From Setophaga petechia (taxonomy: Eukaryota; Chordata; Aves; Passeriformes; Parulidae): a stretch of DNA of 64,000 nucleotides. A program made the translations under genes and the position numbers. The notes below the pieces were generated by a model. The model saw only the letters and a list, made by a program, of their open reading frames with translations. It was not told the origin of the DNA and did not search any database. The stretch spans positions 38,873,291 through 38,937,290 of the forward strand of contig JANCRA010000003.1 in the NCBI GenBank assembly GCA_024362935.1, in the 5' to 3' direction. This document shows positions 34,697 to 47,700 of this stretch, piece by piece; position 1 is the first letter of the stretch, and each line of letters opens with the position of its first letter.

Positions 34697-37600
34697 ACTG
34701 CCTACAGAGCAGAGAGAGGCCTCAAAAGAAACAACTCACCTGCAGGCTGATTATGCACAGGCATCTGTTTCACAGCAAAAAGTTCAACTTTGGACCTCTG
34801 CTGTGGCCTGCAAGGTATACCATTCAGGTGACAGTCTATGCAGCTTGCTTGACCTGTTTGATGATAACCTGAAGACTCACCACTAAGAGAACTGAAAAAG
34901 TCTTAGAAAGCTTTGAAGACAATTCATATGAAGAAACACTCTGATCACACCCAGTATTTGTTGTATAACATACCGAGCATTTGATGCATTTCATTTTTAG
35001 TCCATCTCACGTGCCCTTTGGGCCACAGTAACAAAATCTGGTTACTGAATCACATTATGACTATAAAGTTCAAGGAACCATTTTTATAAAAACTTTACTA
35101 AATAATCTCCAAAATTTTTAGTATTCAGGATTCTGGTTTGGGTTATTTGGGCTAATCTTATTTCCTACTACAACTCTTTGAAGTGCACAATTCTTTGCTT
35201 ACATATTTTTGGAGTATAGAGTTGTGGTTCATATGCATAAACCCACCTTTACATGTGCAAAACTGGTGAGCTCTCAGTGAGCTTTCAGAGACTGTATTGA
35301 GACCTTGATCATTTACTGTTGTGGGCTTTTGGAAAGGAAGACTTTGGTTTATTCTTTTGTTTTCTTTGAACCTTGTACATTAAATGTATACATGAAGGTA
35401 AACTGAAAGACCAGAAAAAGGAAGATGAATGGGAAAGGAATGTTTAACATATACCTACATTACAGATAGGATTGTGATAAACAAAATCAAATAAAGCTTG
35501 ATTGGAATATTTTATTACTAAAGATCTTATTTTCATGATGCACTACAAGGCAACCTTTGTAAGAGATATGTGGTGGTTGTTTAAACATGTTCATATGGAT
35601 GCTTCAAAATCTTGCATATATATTTTAACTAAAGAGAACCTTGGGTAGAAAAGTTAGGATCTAGATCTGTATCTGAGCTATCCCTCTGCTCCAGGGTTTG
35701 GGTTTGGCTCTTATCTCTCTTTTAACGATGTAATTTAAAGACAAAACCATAGTTCAGTTTCCTTTTTGAGAGAGAACAAAGTTCACTTTATGAATGCAAG
35801 AAGAAAAGTTACTTGATGATATGCAAAGTTTCATAGGTTGTTTTTCTCTGACCCCTTTTTTTCTCCAATAATCATCATATGAACTGACTTCAATTTTCAA
35901 GGTACTCATTAGTAAAATGAAAATAAAAGGAAGAATTTTATAAGAGGAGGTATTTGTTTGTTTGTTTTTCTAAATCAGAAGCAAACAGAAGGCAGATTGT
36001 AAACAGAGAACCCTCAAGGCATAGATGTGTCTGACAGTGTTAACTACCAAGGGCTTGTACTTCAAATTTTCCCAATTGTCATGTTACTTTAGCAGTGAAA
36101 ACAGTGAAATGCAACCTCCCACTTAACAAGGATCTGGTGTTTCAGATCCACGCATTCCTGTCACATCACAGGCCAGTTGTGCACCTTCTTGCCATGCCAC
36201 TAGTTTTTTAATATGAAAAGAATAATATCATCATTTATTTTACTGTCAAAAACTTCATCCTCCTTTTTGCCAAAGTTCTGTGCACAGATCCATATCATAA
36301 TATTAGTGAAGCAGCTATCATAGAGCTGATACAAAAGCGAGTCAAGAAGAATATTTATTTCTTGTGATAGATATTTGGATTATATTTGAAGTAATGTATT
36401 CTTAGAATGTTTGGAACAAGTAGATAGATTCACTAAAAACTGGCCAAAAATAAGTGGGCTATTTTCTTTTTTACTTTTCTGAGTTGGCTTTGACTAGTAT
36501 ATAGCAGTGCTTTCATTACTGTCTGTCTGCACCACCTCAGCAAGTTCATGATAATTTGGGTCAACCATTTTTTCCTGAATATTTAGAAGTCATTTGCCAT
36601 AGATTCATCAGGCTAGCCTCAGGGATACAGAGTCTTGGAAACACAATAATGGGAAAAACTGCCTTTGCTCTTTATTCTTCTTTCAGCACTTAATACCACA
36701 CCTCATGGAACAACTCCACACCTCCTTTCATGTCCTTCCTATCTCTCTGGTACATCCTTCCTCTAACCAGGAGCCAGCTCATCTCCCTAATCTCCTTTTG
36801 CTAAACACCTTTCTTTTGCTTACAATACACTAAATATACAAATGGCCAAAAAAGCACTCTAGATGGCCCTGTAACTCGACAAGCCACACGTCTATAATTA
36901 CTCATGAACCTCATCAGCTAACAAAATATTACCATCATGTTCTAACACCTTCTCCTTCTCCCTTGGCTCTGGTTCCCCAACCACTTCCCTCTACCTTCCA
37001 CGACAGCTTCTCTTTGCATTGCTTTAAAGACCAACAGCGTATTGAGGGAAATGTTTTCCATACTGCTAATATAGCCTGTGTGACTGTTCAGTTGTTAGTG
37101 AATAATGACAATAATAACAGTAATAATTGTGTTTGTATTCATGTTTGGCTCTCATTAGATGCTGACTCGGTGCTGACATAACAGCCACTCAGATACATGC
37201 TGCAGCAGCAGCCAGTATTTCATGTGGAAGTTCACTTTAACCACTATCACCACCAACACTTCTCTTTTGTTATGGGACTTTTGTCTGGTTTTCAACAGTA
37301 ACAACCACTAATTTGCCTACTTAAAAAAAAAAAAAAAGCGCAATTGTGTTTTTTCTCTTTTTCTTTTTGTAAACTCTTTTTCATATGTTTTGTTTTAATA
37401 AAGGGCATCTACCTGGAAACTGCAAAGTTCCTCTTTAGGGCTGGTTTCCGAGAGAGAAGCAAACAGAATAAGGAACTTGGGATGGAGGCCCAAAGCAGCA
37501 AGATGCCTTGGGGAATGTGCAAATTTTCCCATTGGTCTACTACTTTTTACATTAATTGATTCATTCAATCAACAAACTGATTGTACTTCTTCATTAAATA

Positions 37601-39499
37601 TGTGAGGGCTGCAGCACAAATTAACAGAGAAGCTGGAAATTAAGTACAAAGAATTTTATGCTAAACTATGCAGTTTTCTGGGGATCCAGCCCAGTTGATA
37701 GAAGTATTTATACCATGTTACACTCACTGCCTGACTAACCACAATATGATCACGCTTTTTTGCTGATGGGATAGGAAGAGCATATTTCAAAGAGGAGATG
37801 TAGCAGAGCTAATGCAGGGTTCATGGTGGGAAGAGTCATTCTGCAGAGCTGCCAGAGAGGGTTTTTAACTCCTCTACCACATACCCTCGCATCAAGCTGG
37901 GACTTGATGATCCCACCTATAGGATAGCTCCATCCAGGATGCTTGCTTGCTCTGCATTCCTCCCCAGACTACCAAGTATCCCAAGGTGAATCTCTGTCTG
38001 CAAAGGAAATTGTCCCCACATGGGTGGCTATCACTGAAGCATCCCAGTGGGACCCACCAACACCATTTCAGAAAGCTGCTGTCAGACCATTACTTTTGCT
38101 ACGACACAGTCTTTCACATTTGTGTTTTCAGTAAACATTTACTTGGAGCCCAGCTGTATCCATGCAGTTTCTTCATATTGTATTTGTTGAAAAAAGAGTA
38201 AGAGATTGCAAGACCACTTCCCTGGCTGTCTGCTGCACTGCTGGTGGAGCAGCAGGCTCGCTTCCCCCTCGCTCCCAGCATTGTGAGCCTCCCAGAGCCA
38301 CATGTCACTGGGACAGTACTTTACATATGTGCCACCACCTGTTTATGCTCACTGCCTTTATTAAAGCAAGCAGAAAATAGGGGAATGAGGTTTCCTGGCT
38401 CTCTAGCCACTTTCTACAGGTAAGTCAAGAAGTTGTGGGAAACGATGTCTCCCCACCTCTGTAAAAGCCAAGAACACCTTCCCACCTTCCTTGTCTCCCT
38501 CCTGCCTGTGGTTAGAAGAGCAACGCTTCCGTGGCGTCGCTCCTTCTCAACTGGCACAGCAAGAGCTGCCCATCCTGTTTCCATTGATTTCTCCAGTGGT
38601 TGCGTTAAACAATACAATGGAGTATTTATGTGTCAGTGTTAGGAGTAGGTTATTGAGTAAAACCCACCGTAAATAGAGCCGTTAATTCAGTTGCTGGCAT
38701 GGCTCTCTGTTATCTCCTCAATACCTCCCAGAGGGTATTAGTCCTACCCTTTCGTTTGAGTTGGCAGCAGAGTTATTTTTTTGCACCTGCTGCTCTACTC
38801 CGATAACAACACAGGTCAGCTTTGATTTGTTGGAATATAAACAAAAAAAGCAAAGCCAGGCATCTGCCTCAACAGCCAGGGCTGGTTTGACAGTAGAGCT
38901 TTTCCCACTGGGTTTTGTACAAAAGTGCTCTTTCAATTCTTACGCGAACTCTCCTGTTTCACGTCCTTTGCTACAGAATAACCTGGTGTCAGAAAACAGC
39001 TCAATACTATTCTTTTCCATCAATGGAACCAGTCAAAGCAACACACTGTTCTAGGACTAAAGTCAGAAGTATCATGCGAAATGCACAAAGAAAAAACAGC
39101 TAAGACATGATGGTTCAAAAATTACTAGGAAAGAGCATCAAATTAAGTGTAAACAGTAAAGTAACTTTCTTGAGAGATAAAACCTGAAAGACTGGGAGGG
39201 TTTGCTTTCCCATGTGAACCCACACATTCTCCAGCTCTTAATTTACTATTTCACAGGGAAAAAAAACAACATTGAGTCCATCAGAAGTAGGTACTCAGCT
39301 GGGAACTGAGCTACTTCTAAGTTCTTCTGAAAATTAAGCCTGCAAGGCTCATCTACTCTAATAGCATCTATGGTGATGGAAGAACTGAAACACTGACAAC
39401 CACGGAGCAGAAAAGGAAGAGTCCACACACACAGCAAAGGCAGTAAATAGCACAAAACATAGAAATGAAGGAAGGAACCAGCAGTGCATCCAAAATATA

Positions 39500-39632
39500 A
39501 ATAGGAAAACTGAGACACTGAGCTGAAATTATTCACTTAAGACACGCAACAAGTCAATGGGGAAGTCAGTCCAACTCATATCTTCCAGCTCAAGCTCCAT
39601 TGCTATCCATTGCATCACGCCTCTGGGAAATC
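39500..39632 (-). mobile_element. MIR-type SINE relic (minus sense)
   Basis: The plus strand reads ataggaaaactgagacactg, then ...ttcacttaagacacgcaaca, gaagtcagtccaactcata and tgctatccattgcatcac. This follows in order the reverse complement of the MIR consensus (fraction after aaactgaggc... cttaag... gtcacac..., then ...ccactgcatca). MIR copies in birds are scarce and old. I recognised the order of blocks; no alignment was possible. Confidence 0.5.
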
Positions 39633-39954
39633 TTTCAACATGCAGATGAGTTAGGTTGAATGTGGTTTTTTTGAGGGCAGGGAGAAGGTATTCAACAAGA
39701 GAAAGAATTCTCAAGGAAAAAAAAGGAGACCTGTTCAGACTGAAAACAAGATTCTTCTATGCATCATGGCTATTATATGAATAGTAGAGATTTGAATGAT
39801 AAGTTAGCCAAACAATTAAACCTACACTTGAAGTATTAAATCAAAAAAGCTACCCTTGACCTATGTATGATCCTGAAAATGAGCTAGGAATTCCTAAGCA
39901 GAGCTGGCTGAAATTCAAAATTTCTGTTCTGTGGAACTGTGGCTATTTCTACAG

Positions 39955-40075
39955 GGGTTTTTCCTTCCTTCCTTTTTGTTTGTTTGCTTGTTTGTTTGGG
40001 TTTTTTGGTTGGGTCTTGTTAGCTGTGTTGTTTAGAGGTTTTTTTTGTTGGTTGGGTTTTGGGTTATTTTTATTT
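39955..40075. repeat. G/T-rich low-complexity tract
   Basis: The plus strand is dominated by TTTG and GGTT units, e.g. gtttgtttgcttgtttgttt and ttggttgggttttgggtt. It is similar in style to the tract at 21.8 kb. Confidence 0.85.
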
Positions 40076-40437
40076 TCTCTTTTAATCACAATGAAAGAAA
40101 GGAATTTATAAAAGAAAGTTTCCCGGCAACAGGGAATCAACTGACATGTAAAAACATATATTCAAGTTGTTCAAGCATCAAATGCACAACTCTATTATGT
40201 GGAATTGTTTGTGAAAGACAGAAATGTGAAGCATAAAACTGAGGTACACAGGCAGTAAAATACCCCAGAGCAGCTGCACTGGGAGCAATAAACTCCCCTA
40301 ACATGGCTGCTGTGCACATGGTGACCAGAGAACCCTCTGCAGAGCCCAACCACACTAATCTTGAAATGCAGGCAGCCTCAAAACCAAGCTAGGATGTGAA
40401 GTTTGTGATCCCCTTCATTCTTTTTCACTGAACACCT

Positions 40438-40512
40438 CTATTCTTCATCTTCCTCTTTTACTTCTTTAATTTTTCTTTCCTTTTTTCTCCTCTTTCTTTA
40501 ATTTTTTGCTGT
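40438..40512. repeat. Polypyrimidine tract
   Basis: Nearly continuous C/T on the plus strand (ttcatcttcctcttttactt and so on), broken by a few A bases. Confidence 0.75.
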
Positions 40513-41390
40513 TTAATTAGTCAGACTGACTGTAATTTTTCTTCAATACACCATAATCCTGTAACCAGAAAAACAGAATAAAATATCATCTTCAAGCATC
40601 TATCTGTGGCACAAGAATGCCAGGTCTTACAGCTGGACTCTGGGAGGGAGGCTGGAGGAGTAAGAAATCAGAAAAAGAACTTTGCTTCCTCCAGTTCTTT
40701 TTGTTCCCCTGTACTGCTATGTATCTCAGTCATCAATGTAACTGGAAGAGATTTCCCAACAAAACCAATGAAAATATGTCCAGACTATTTCAAGCAACTA
40801 TTTTCCTCAAAAGCAGATTTTTTATCACGGAATCATACCTATTTTAACAATGTTCTGAGAAAGGAGTATTATCAGAGATCCTTATAACAGCTATTTGCAG
40901 ATACTGGAGAGTTTTTCCTTCTTTTCTTTTTATCTTTAATGATTTAATCTTCATTAGATTTTTAAAGATTTAAGATGTTTTATAGCATAAGGAAGGCTGA
41001 TGCTTTGATCTGCTGCTTATAGTCCACAGTTTGGGGAAGGGTGGCCCTGGACACCCTAGCTCTGAGGCCATACATGTGTTCCTGCAAAAAAAAAAAAACC
41101 TACTGCAGCACAGGGCAAAACCTGCAGGCATGCAAGTGGAAAGGAGCTCTGTCTAGGACTCGTGGCATGAACAACCCCTCTCTCTACAAGACAATGCCAG
41201 CCACTCACTTATACCTACTGACACAAGGGACATGCCAAATAGCAACAGCTGTGCATTTTAAAGGATTTTTAAATCAAGGAGCCATGCAGATTAGAAAATA
41301 GAATTGGTTGGAATTGGAGAAAAAATAATTTAATTCCTCTTTTAAAAGTTACAGGAAGAAAGCCTGTGGAGGAGATAAGGGATTTGCAAG

Positions 41391-41780
41391 TCTTACAAGG
41401 AGCATTTGAGGGAATTGGGGTTTTTTAGCCTGGAGAAAAAAAGGCTCAGAGGAGACTTTATCACTCTCCACAACTACCTGAATGGAGTCTGGGTGTTAGT
41501 CTCTTTTCTCAGGTGACAAATGACAGCATGAGAGAACATGGTCTCTAGTTACACCAGGGGAGTTTTAACTGAATATCAGGAAACCAAAAAGGTTAGCAGG
41601 CATTAGAACAGGCTGCCCAGGGAAGTGATAGGGTCTCCACACCTGGAGATATTTAAGATACACATAGATATGGCACTTAGGGATTTGGTTCAGTGGTAGA
41701 CTCAGCAGTGCTGAGTTAATGATTGGACTCAATGATTTTAGGGATTTTTTCCAACCTAAATTAATCTATAATTCCATGTA
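41391..41780 (+). mobile_element. CR1 LINE 3' fragment (plus sense)
   Basis: Plus-strand matches to the CR1 3' region include acaaggagcatttgaggg, tagcctggagaaaaaaagg, gaacaggctgcccagggaag, ggtctccacacctggaga and a terminal ttccaacctaaatt ... ataattccat. About 390 bp, 5'-truncated, with several small indels, so moderately old. The strand is opposite to EHF. Confidence 0.85.
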
Positions 41781-44700
41781 TTTAGAGCAAGGTGTTTGTT
41801 ATGACTGTTGGAATTAGCAACAGGCAAACAAATTTACGGGATTGACTCTCGTCCAAATATATTTAAGATTTTAAAGAAGGAAAGGAAGTTTCTACTTGTT
41901 GTTACAAAGTATTACAACTCCATCATTAAAAGTCATAGAGAGGGTAAGGATTATCTGCGAGTCACTAAATGTAGAAAAAACTGCATCTATTTCATTTTGT
42001 ACATTCCAATTTTTATAAGTCTATAAGGATATCTTACTCATCTAATCACCCATTAATTCAATCTTCTAAAACTTTTTCATCTTCCTCTGTCAGGGCAGGT
42101 GCCTGGGAATATTAAGTCTTTTATGTGAGTGCTATGTTAGATCTTACTGCAAAAGAGATGAGAACAGCACCCTTGAGTGTGTCAGAATTTGACTCCCTGA
42201 TAAAGCCCCTCCAATCTATGAGACAATTGCTTAACCAAGCATACTTTGAAAGTGCATCATCAAGATGCAAGCTTTTAAATTATTGTGTAATAATAATTAC
42301 ATGTTGCAGTAAAAACCATTAAGAAAGTTTGGGGGTAATCACGATATCATGAACTTAGTCTGATTCCTGACCACAGCATCTTGGGCAGTTTTACAAGGGT
42401 TCTTTAACTATATAGTAACATAAATTAGTTAACTGCTCACTGCTAAATGAAAGAAAAACTGGAATGGTTTTAAAAAACAAAACCAATTCTTCTTGTGATG
42501 GCACGAGTAATTTAGGCAATAGAATACATTTTTACACATAGTTTCTTAATCCTTACAGACTTACAGGGGCTCGGGAGACTATTCTGGCTACATCTGATTG
42601 TGAGTTGAGAAAAGATCTCAAACATTTATGTCTGTATCTTTCCTCCATAATAGACAGGAACATTTATTCCATGTTTTTGTTGCTCCTTTGGTAAAATTAT
42701 TTTTTTTCCACCACCACAAACCAATTCTCTTTTATTACCCCATCTATTTGGCCTATAACCAGTGATTACCCAGTTCCAGTTGGCTGTTCTCTCTACTAGG
42801 TCTCATACTCTTTCCTGTGAAGCACATTTCACAAGATCAGCAGAGGAATAGGTAATGATAACCATGTGCAATGTCAGCTTTTGGAAAGGCAGCCTTTGAG
42901 AGCTCTTCCTCAGAGGGAGACATGCAAAATGCCAAATGCCAGTCGATTGCTCCACTGGCTACATGACTCCATGTTTACTCATTCTCACCCGTCTGTAGAC
43001 CAATGACCAACAAACGCCCCAAGTATTCTAGGCATTCATGAGGGATTTGGTCCAAACTGCATTCCCAGCAGAGCTCAAAGGAGTCCTCATACTAAGACTC
43101 CTGGTGACTTCCTCAAAAATAAAAATAAATCCTTACTTTTTTTTGTATACCACCTGTGAGAACAAATCCTTCTTTGCTTAGCCTTCCGATCTGCAGTGTT
43201 ACTCGTTAGTTTCACTGTTACCAAGTGTACAATGTACCTTTTTCTTGAACATTTACTGAAATACTTCTTGGCATCATCAGAGACCATAACACATGTAGGC
43301 TGCAGAGTGTGCTGAGGCAGGGACAGTGAGGGACAGATGCAGCCATTCGTGGTTAGAGATCTTGAAGTGCCCTTGGACACCGGCTGAGCAGTTGAAGACA
43401 GAGCGCTTTGCTGAAGATTGGGTTGAACTTCACCAAAGCTCACAAGGCGTTTATTACAAGGAAGAAAATTTCATGAGCTTATGGCTGAAATTCAGTAGTA
43501 GTGAAGCTATGAGATGGGACAGACACTTTATTAAACAACACAAACTATGCTAGCTACAAAAATAATGTTTCTGCTCATTTCCTTGTGGACATGAAAAAAA
43601 AAAACCTTTACATTTCATTCTACCACATCCCAATATTGTGTGTCATTTGTAATGACAAATGACAACTAAGTTTGTGGCCGTTTTCTTTTTATGTGCTGCT
43701 TGTTGCAGGAATGCCTATACCTCAGCAAAAATACCTACTTTACAGCTGTAGGAAGGTTGATGAGAGAGAGAACTCTGTAAGACCAGAAAATCTTACAAAG
43801 GGTGGGCACATTGCCCTCAGATTAAGAAAGGGTCATTCATCTCTATCTGTATCTTGATCTCAGCACACTGACCAATTTTTACGCCGGACAGGTCTGTCCT
43901 GGAACACCCACTTTCCAACCAGTAGGTCATTGCCCCAGTTCACAGAGATGGTATTCACAGTATTGCAGAAAGAGGTCAGACAATTTTGTGAGGATTGAAT
44001 CTGAACAAGTTAATAGGAACAGAAAGCATGTGACTGTAGACTTCACAGAACAGATCCAGGCTACATTACGGTTAGCAAGAAGTTTTCCTGGCTTGGTCTT
44101 GTCACTAAGTGAAACACGTTTATAAAAAGCATGCGAGGGGTGAACAAGGAAGGAAAGCTAAGCGCTGATTCTGGAAAGGTGTCATGGCTCGTGGGCAGTT
44201 CTCTGAGTTTGCTGAGTCAATAAAATCATTAATCCTTTTCTGTGAGAATTGTACATAAATACACACTTCTTCAGCAGGTGTAGAATTCCATCCTCACAGG
44301 GGAATTTGGCGCAAACTGCTGTGGGACACGCAATAGACTAACATATCCCTGCCGCCCGAACACAGATGCACATACAGAAATCCTTCTTTTTCCTCTCTAA
44401 TATCTCTCCATCTGTGTTTCTGGATGATTATTTTTGTTTGATCTCTTCCCACTGCAGCTTGCTACCTTGCACTTCCCAGACAGAACAAGTAAAGATGTTA
44501 ACAAGAAAATACATTGGGAATGAAAAAAAATTAAGGAAGTTGAGTGGGAGCCATATTATTTGATTTTTCACTTGTCCAACTGTCCCATTGTTTCCACCAC
44601 TGCTGGTAACCCACAACACCCCAAGAATATCGAAAGTAATAAGAAATTACTGTGGCAATACCACAGCATATTCTCTCAGGTGACAAGAAAGTAATAATAT

Positions 44701-47700
44701 CCCATGTAAAGCTGACTACATTCTACTACCTGATCTCACCACAACTGGGGTAAATATATGGTTCTCACACTATAGGTGGCTGTGAAGCGCAACCTAACTT
44801 GTGCTGGGGCAAGCAAAGAGATATTCTGATCTGATATGAGAGCCTTTATTGTCAGGACTTGGGGAAAATGTGTATTTTTACCATTGTTATAGGCTTTACA
44901 AGTGACACTTGAAGTAGAAAAAAAATAGAAATGCTAAATGCAAGGGAACAGTGATTCTGCTAATGATAACCTAGTGTCTGCATACAGGACCAGTGCTCAA
45001 GGGGGAAAAGGGTGTCTGGAGAATGGCTGCTCTAAGAAAGCCTTGGGCACACTTCATAAACCCCTGAACTGGAATTCCCAGTATATTGACTCATAATGTC
45101 TCTGTTTGGCACTCTACAGACTCTGATCCATCCTGACATCCAAATTTCACAGCTAATGTTGAAAAATTAGAGGAGAGAATTGAAGTGATTAAAGGATGGA
45201 AAATCTTACAGTGCAACAGGTTAAGATCCTTCACCGTACTGCAAGTTTCTCCATGAAAAGGAACAGGCTTTGGAGCTCAGACTACCACAATTATCAGAGA
45301 CGAGGCTAAGAAAATACTTGTCCCCAGCTAACTACACAAGGAACAGAAATTTCCTACCCAGGGGAACTTCCCAATAACCATCAAATGTCAACAAAATCAG
45401 GTGGCTGAATGTTAAAGCAAGACTGAAAATGAGATAAATTAGATAAATGTCAGACTGAAAATGAGATAAAATATTTTTAGAAGAATGGTACTTAATTGCT
45501 GAGGCACTTGAAAACATTCTGGGGAATTTCCCATTACTGGACTTCTAGACTTTTTTTTCAAGATCGAAAGGTTTCTAAAATATATGCTCTACTTGAAGTC
45601 ACGTAATTATCTCTGAAAAATTCTGGCAAGTCTTATGTTGCTATTGCAACAATCACTTGGTTTTGAAAATTGTATGGGGCAGGAATTAAACTGTCATTGT
45701 GATATTTGTAAGTGAAACACCTTAATCCTGTTGTTTTTCTAGTTTTAATTGCAGCCTTTTTCTTTGATTTCTGCATTTGCATTAAATATAAAATTGCTTT
45801 ATTTTCCAGCTCTGATATTTTCTACAGCACAAAATAGATGTCACACAACTGGCTTACATGATACCCTGCAAATTTCCCATCAAAGCAAAAGTTAAAGGAG
45901 CGCATTATTTAATATTACTGAAGTTTTCTCAAATTGCAGGAAATACTGGTGCATGTTAGATCTGTTTAACACGGCATCAAGTGAGACAAGTATAAATAAA
46001 ATTACTAAATGAAACTTTATCCTCAAGGTACATTTCTGTCATTATGAGCTTGTTTAATTCTAACAGTTGTTTGGTTCTAAAAAATGGCAAAGGTAGAAAA
46101 GAAAGGATAGTTGAATGTACTTTAGAAGCAAACACAACATATGCCTTTAGATAGTAATCAAAAAGCACATTACTGATATAATTGAATAACTCTATAACAA
46201 TATACACACAAGTACCTGCCTAAAATGTCTCACGGGTGAAATGCAAACATTTGTCACTAAGTCCATTACATATATTTCACAAAATCAAAATATATTTGGA
46301 GAAACTTTTTCTTCACATTCTCTTCTACAACTACCTTAACAATTGTGTCTATACCTTAAGGGGCCAGTTCTGGTTCTATTAAAATAAAATTACCATTGGA
46401 ACAGAAACAAATTAAACAAGCAAAAACACTGCGGGCCTCACGCTATATTTACCCACCCAGTGCCTGAGCTGAGCTCTGTGCAGTTTTTGCTTAGACCGAA
46501 CCAAGATCAGCAGAACCTCCTTCACCACACAACTGCCAAGAAACTGCCTTGAGGCTGAAACCAAGCCAAATTATAAATGTACTTTAGGGTTTTTTGTTAC
46601 AAAGACCATGTCCATCAACATTCTCATCACTAAAATGCACCAAAACACAGTCATTGTGGAGTGTATCCCAGCTCTGTGACACAAGGACTCTCCATAGCAT
46701 TGAGAAAGTCCACTTTTTCACCCCTTGTCTTACTGAACAGATGACAACTCTGTTGACAAAAGCAGCATATTTAGGACCGGGAATTTTATTAGATTCATCA
46801 TAATAGAAAAGATTCTCAGGATATGGCCCCATTCAAACATAAACACAACAGAAATAGTTAAATAGAAGATACAAGTTCAAACCAGGAAAGCAGAAATCTT
46901 TATTGCAACATTAAAAAGCCTTTTGAGTAAATGACCTTAGCTGCTGTTCCAAAATGGGGAGAGGCTTTGTATAGTGGCCAGGAGTCCAGCAGACAATTTT
47001 TTCTCTTTTTTAAATTATTGTCACTGGTGTTAGTTTAAAGGAAGTGCACTTAAGAAAAAAAATAAATACCCCAAACACCTTACCTCATTTAGCTGAAGAT
47101 TCTGGAGTGGAAATCCTGAACCGAGGCAATGGGAAAACTGTCTACAGAACAGTAGGTTGGGTAAGCACAGGTACTAGGTTATGTCAACTAAAGACTCCCA
47201 GGAGTGAAGATAAATGGATGTGATACTAATTTTAAAACATTTTGCTGAACACTCAAGCAGCCAATAGGGGAATTCCTTAGGTCACTTCCTGTTCATTTGA
47301 TTGGACCTGCAACGACAACAACCAAGATGAGGTTGAGAGCGTTTGCATAAGGCCAGCTCAGTCCTCGGCATTCAAAGAGAACAGGTCTAACCGGGTTACA
47401 CGCGTGGCTCCAGAACAAAAGAAAAACCTGGTAATGGATGAGGGATTGATTTCTTTGTAGTTGTTTTTTTTAAGACCATCCCTTCATTTTTATTTTATTT
47501 TTTAAATGGAGGTTATTTCAGGTAGATAGGGAGATCGTAATTAGAATGGGGAGAAGTGTAAAAGCAGGAATGTCCTAAATTAAAATTAGCCTGGAAATAA
47601 CATTAGGAGATGGATGTGCTGACAGGGAGGTAGACTGGGTAAGCCCATGTGATGAGCTCAGACCTTTTATACATTGAGAATCCTGAAAAATGCATGAAAG

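Larger units (their letters stand above)
28782..41390. other. EHF upstream region (probable 5' UTR intron(s) and promoter)
   Basis: About 12.6 kb without a recognised exon. It should hold at least part of the EHF 5' UTR intron and possibly the first exon. A MIR-type relic, a tandem duplication and low-complexity tracts are listed separately. No TATA/CpG promoter stands out. Confidence 0.5.

Noticed and set aside
47385..47400. aaccgggtt resembling a Grainyhead-like site
   Set aside because: One extra G compared with the AACCGGTT consensus and no supporting motif cluster.
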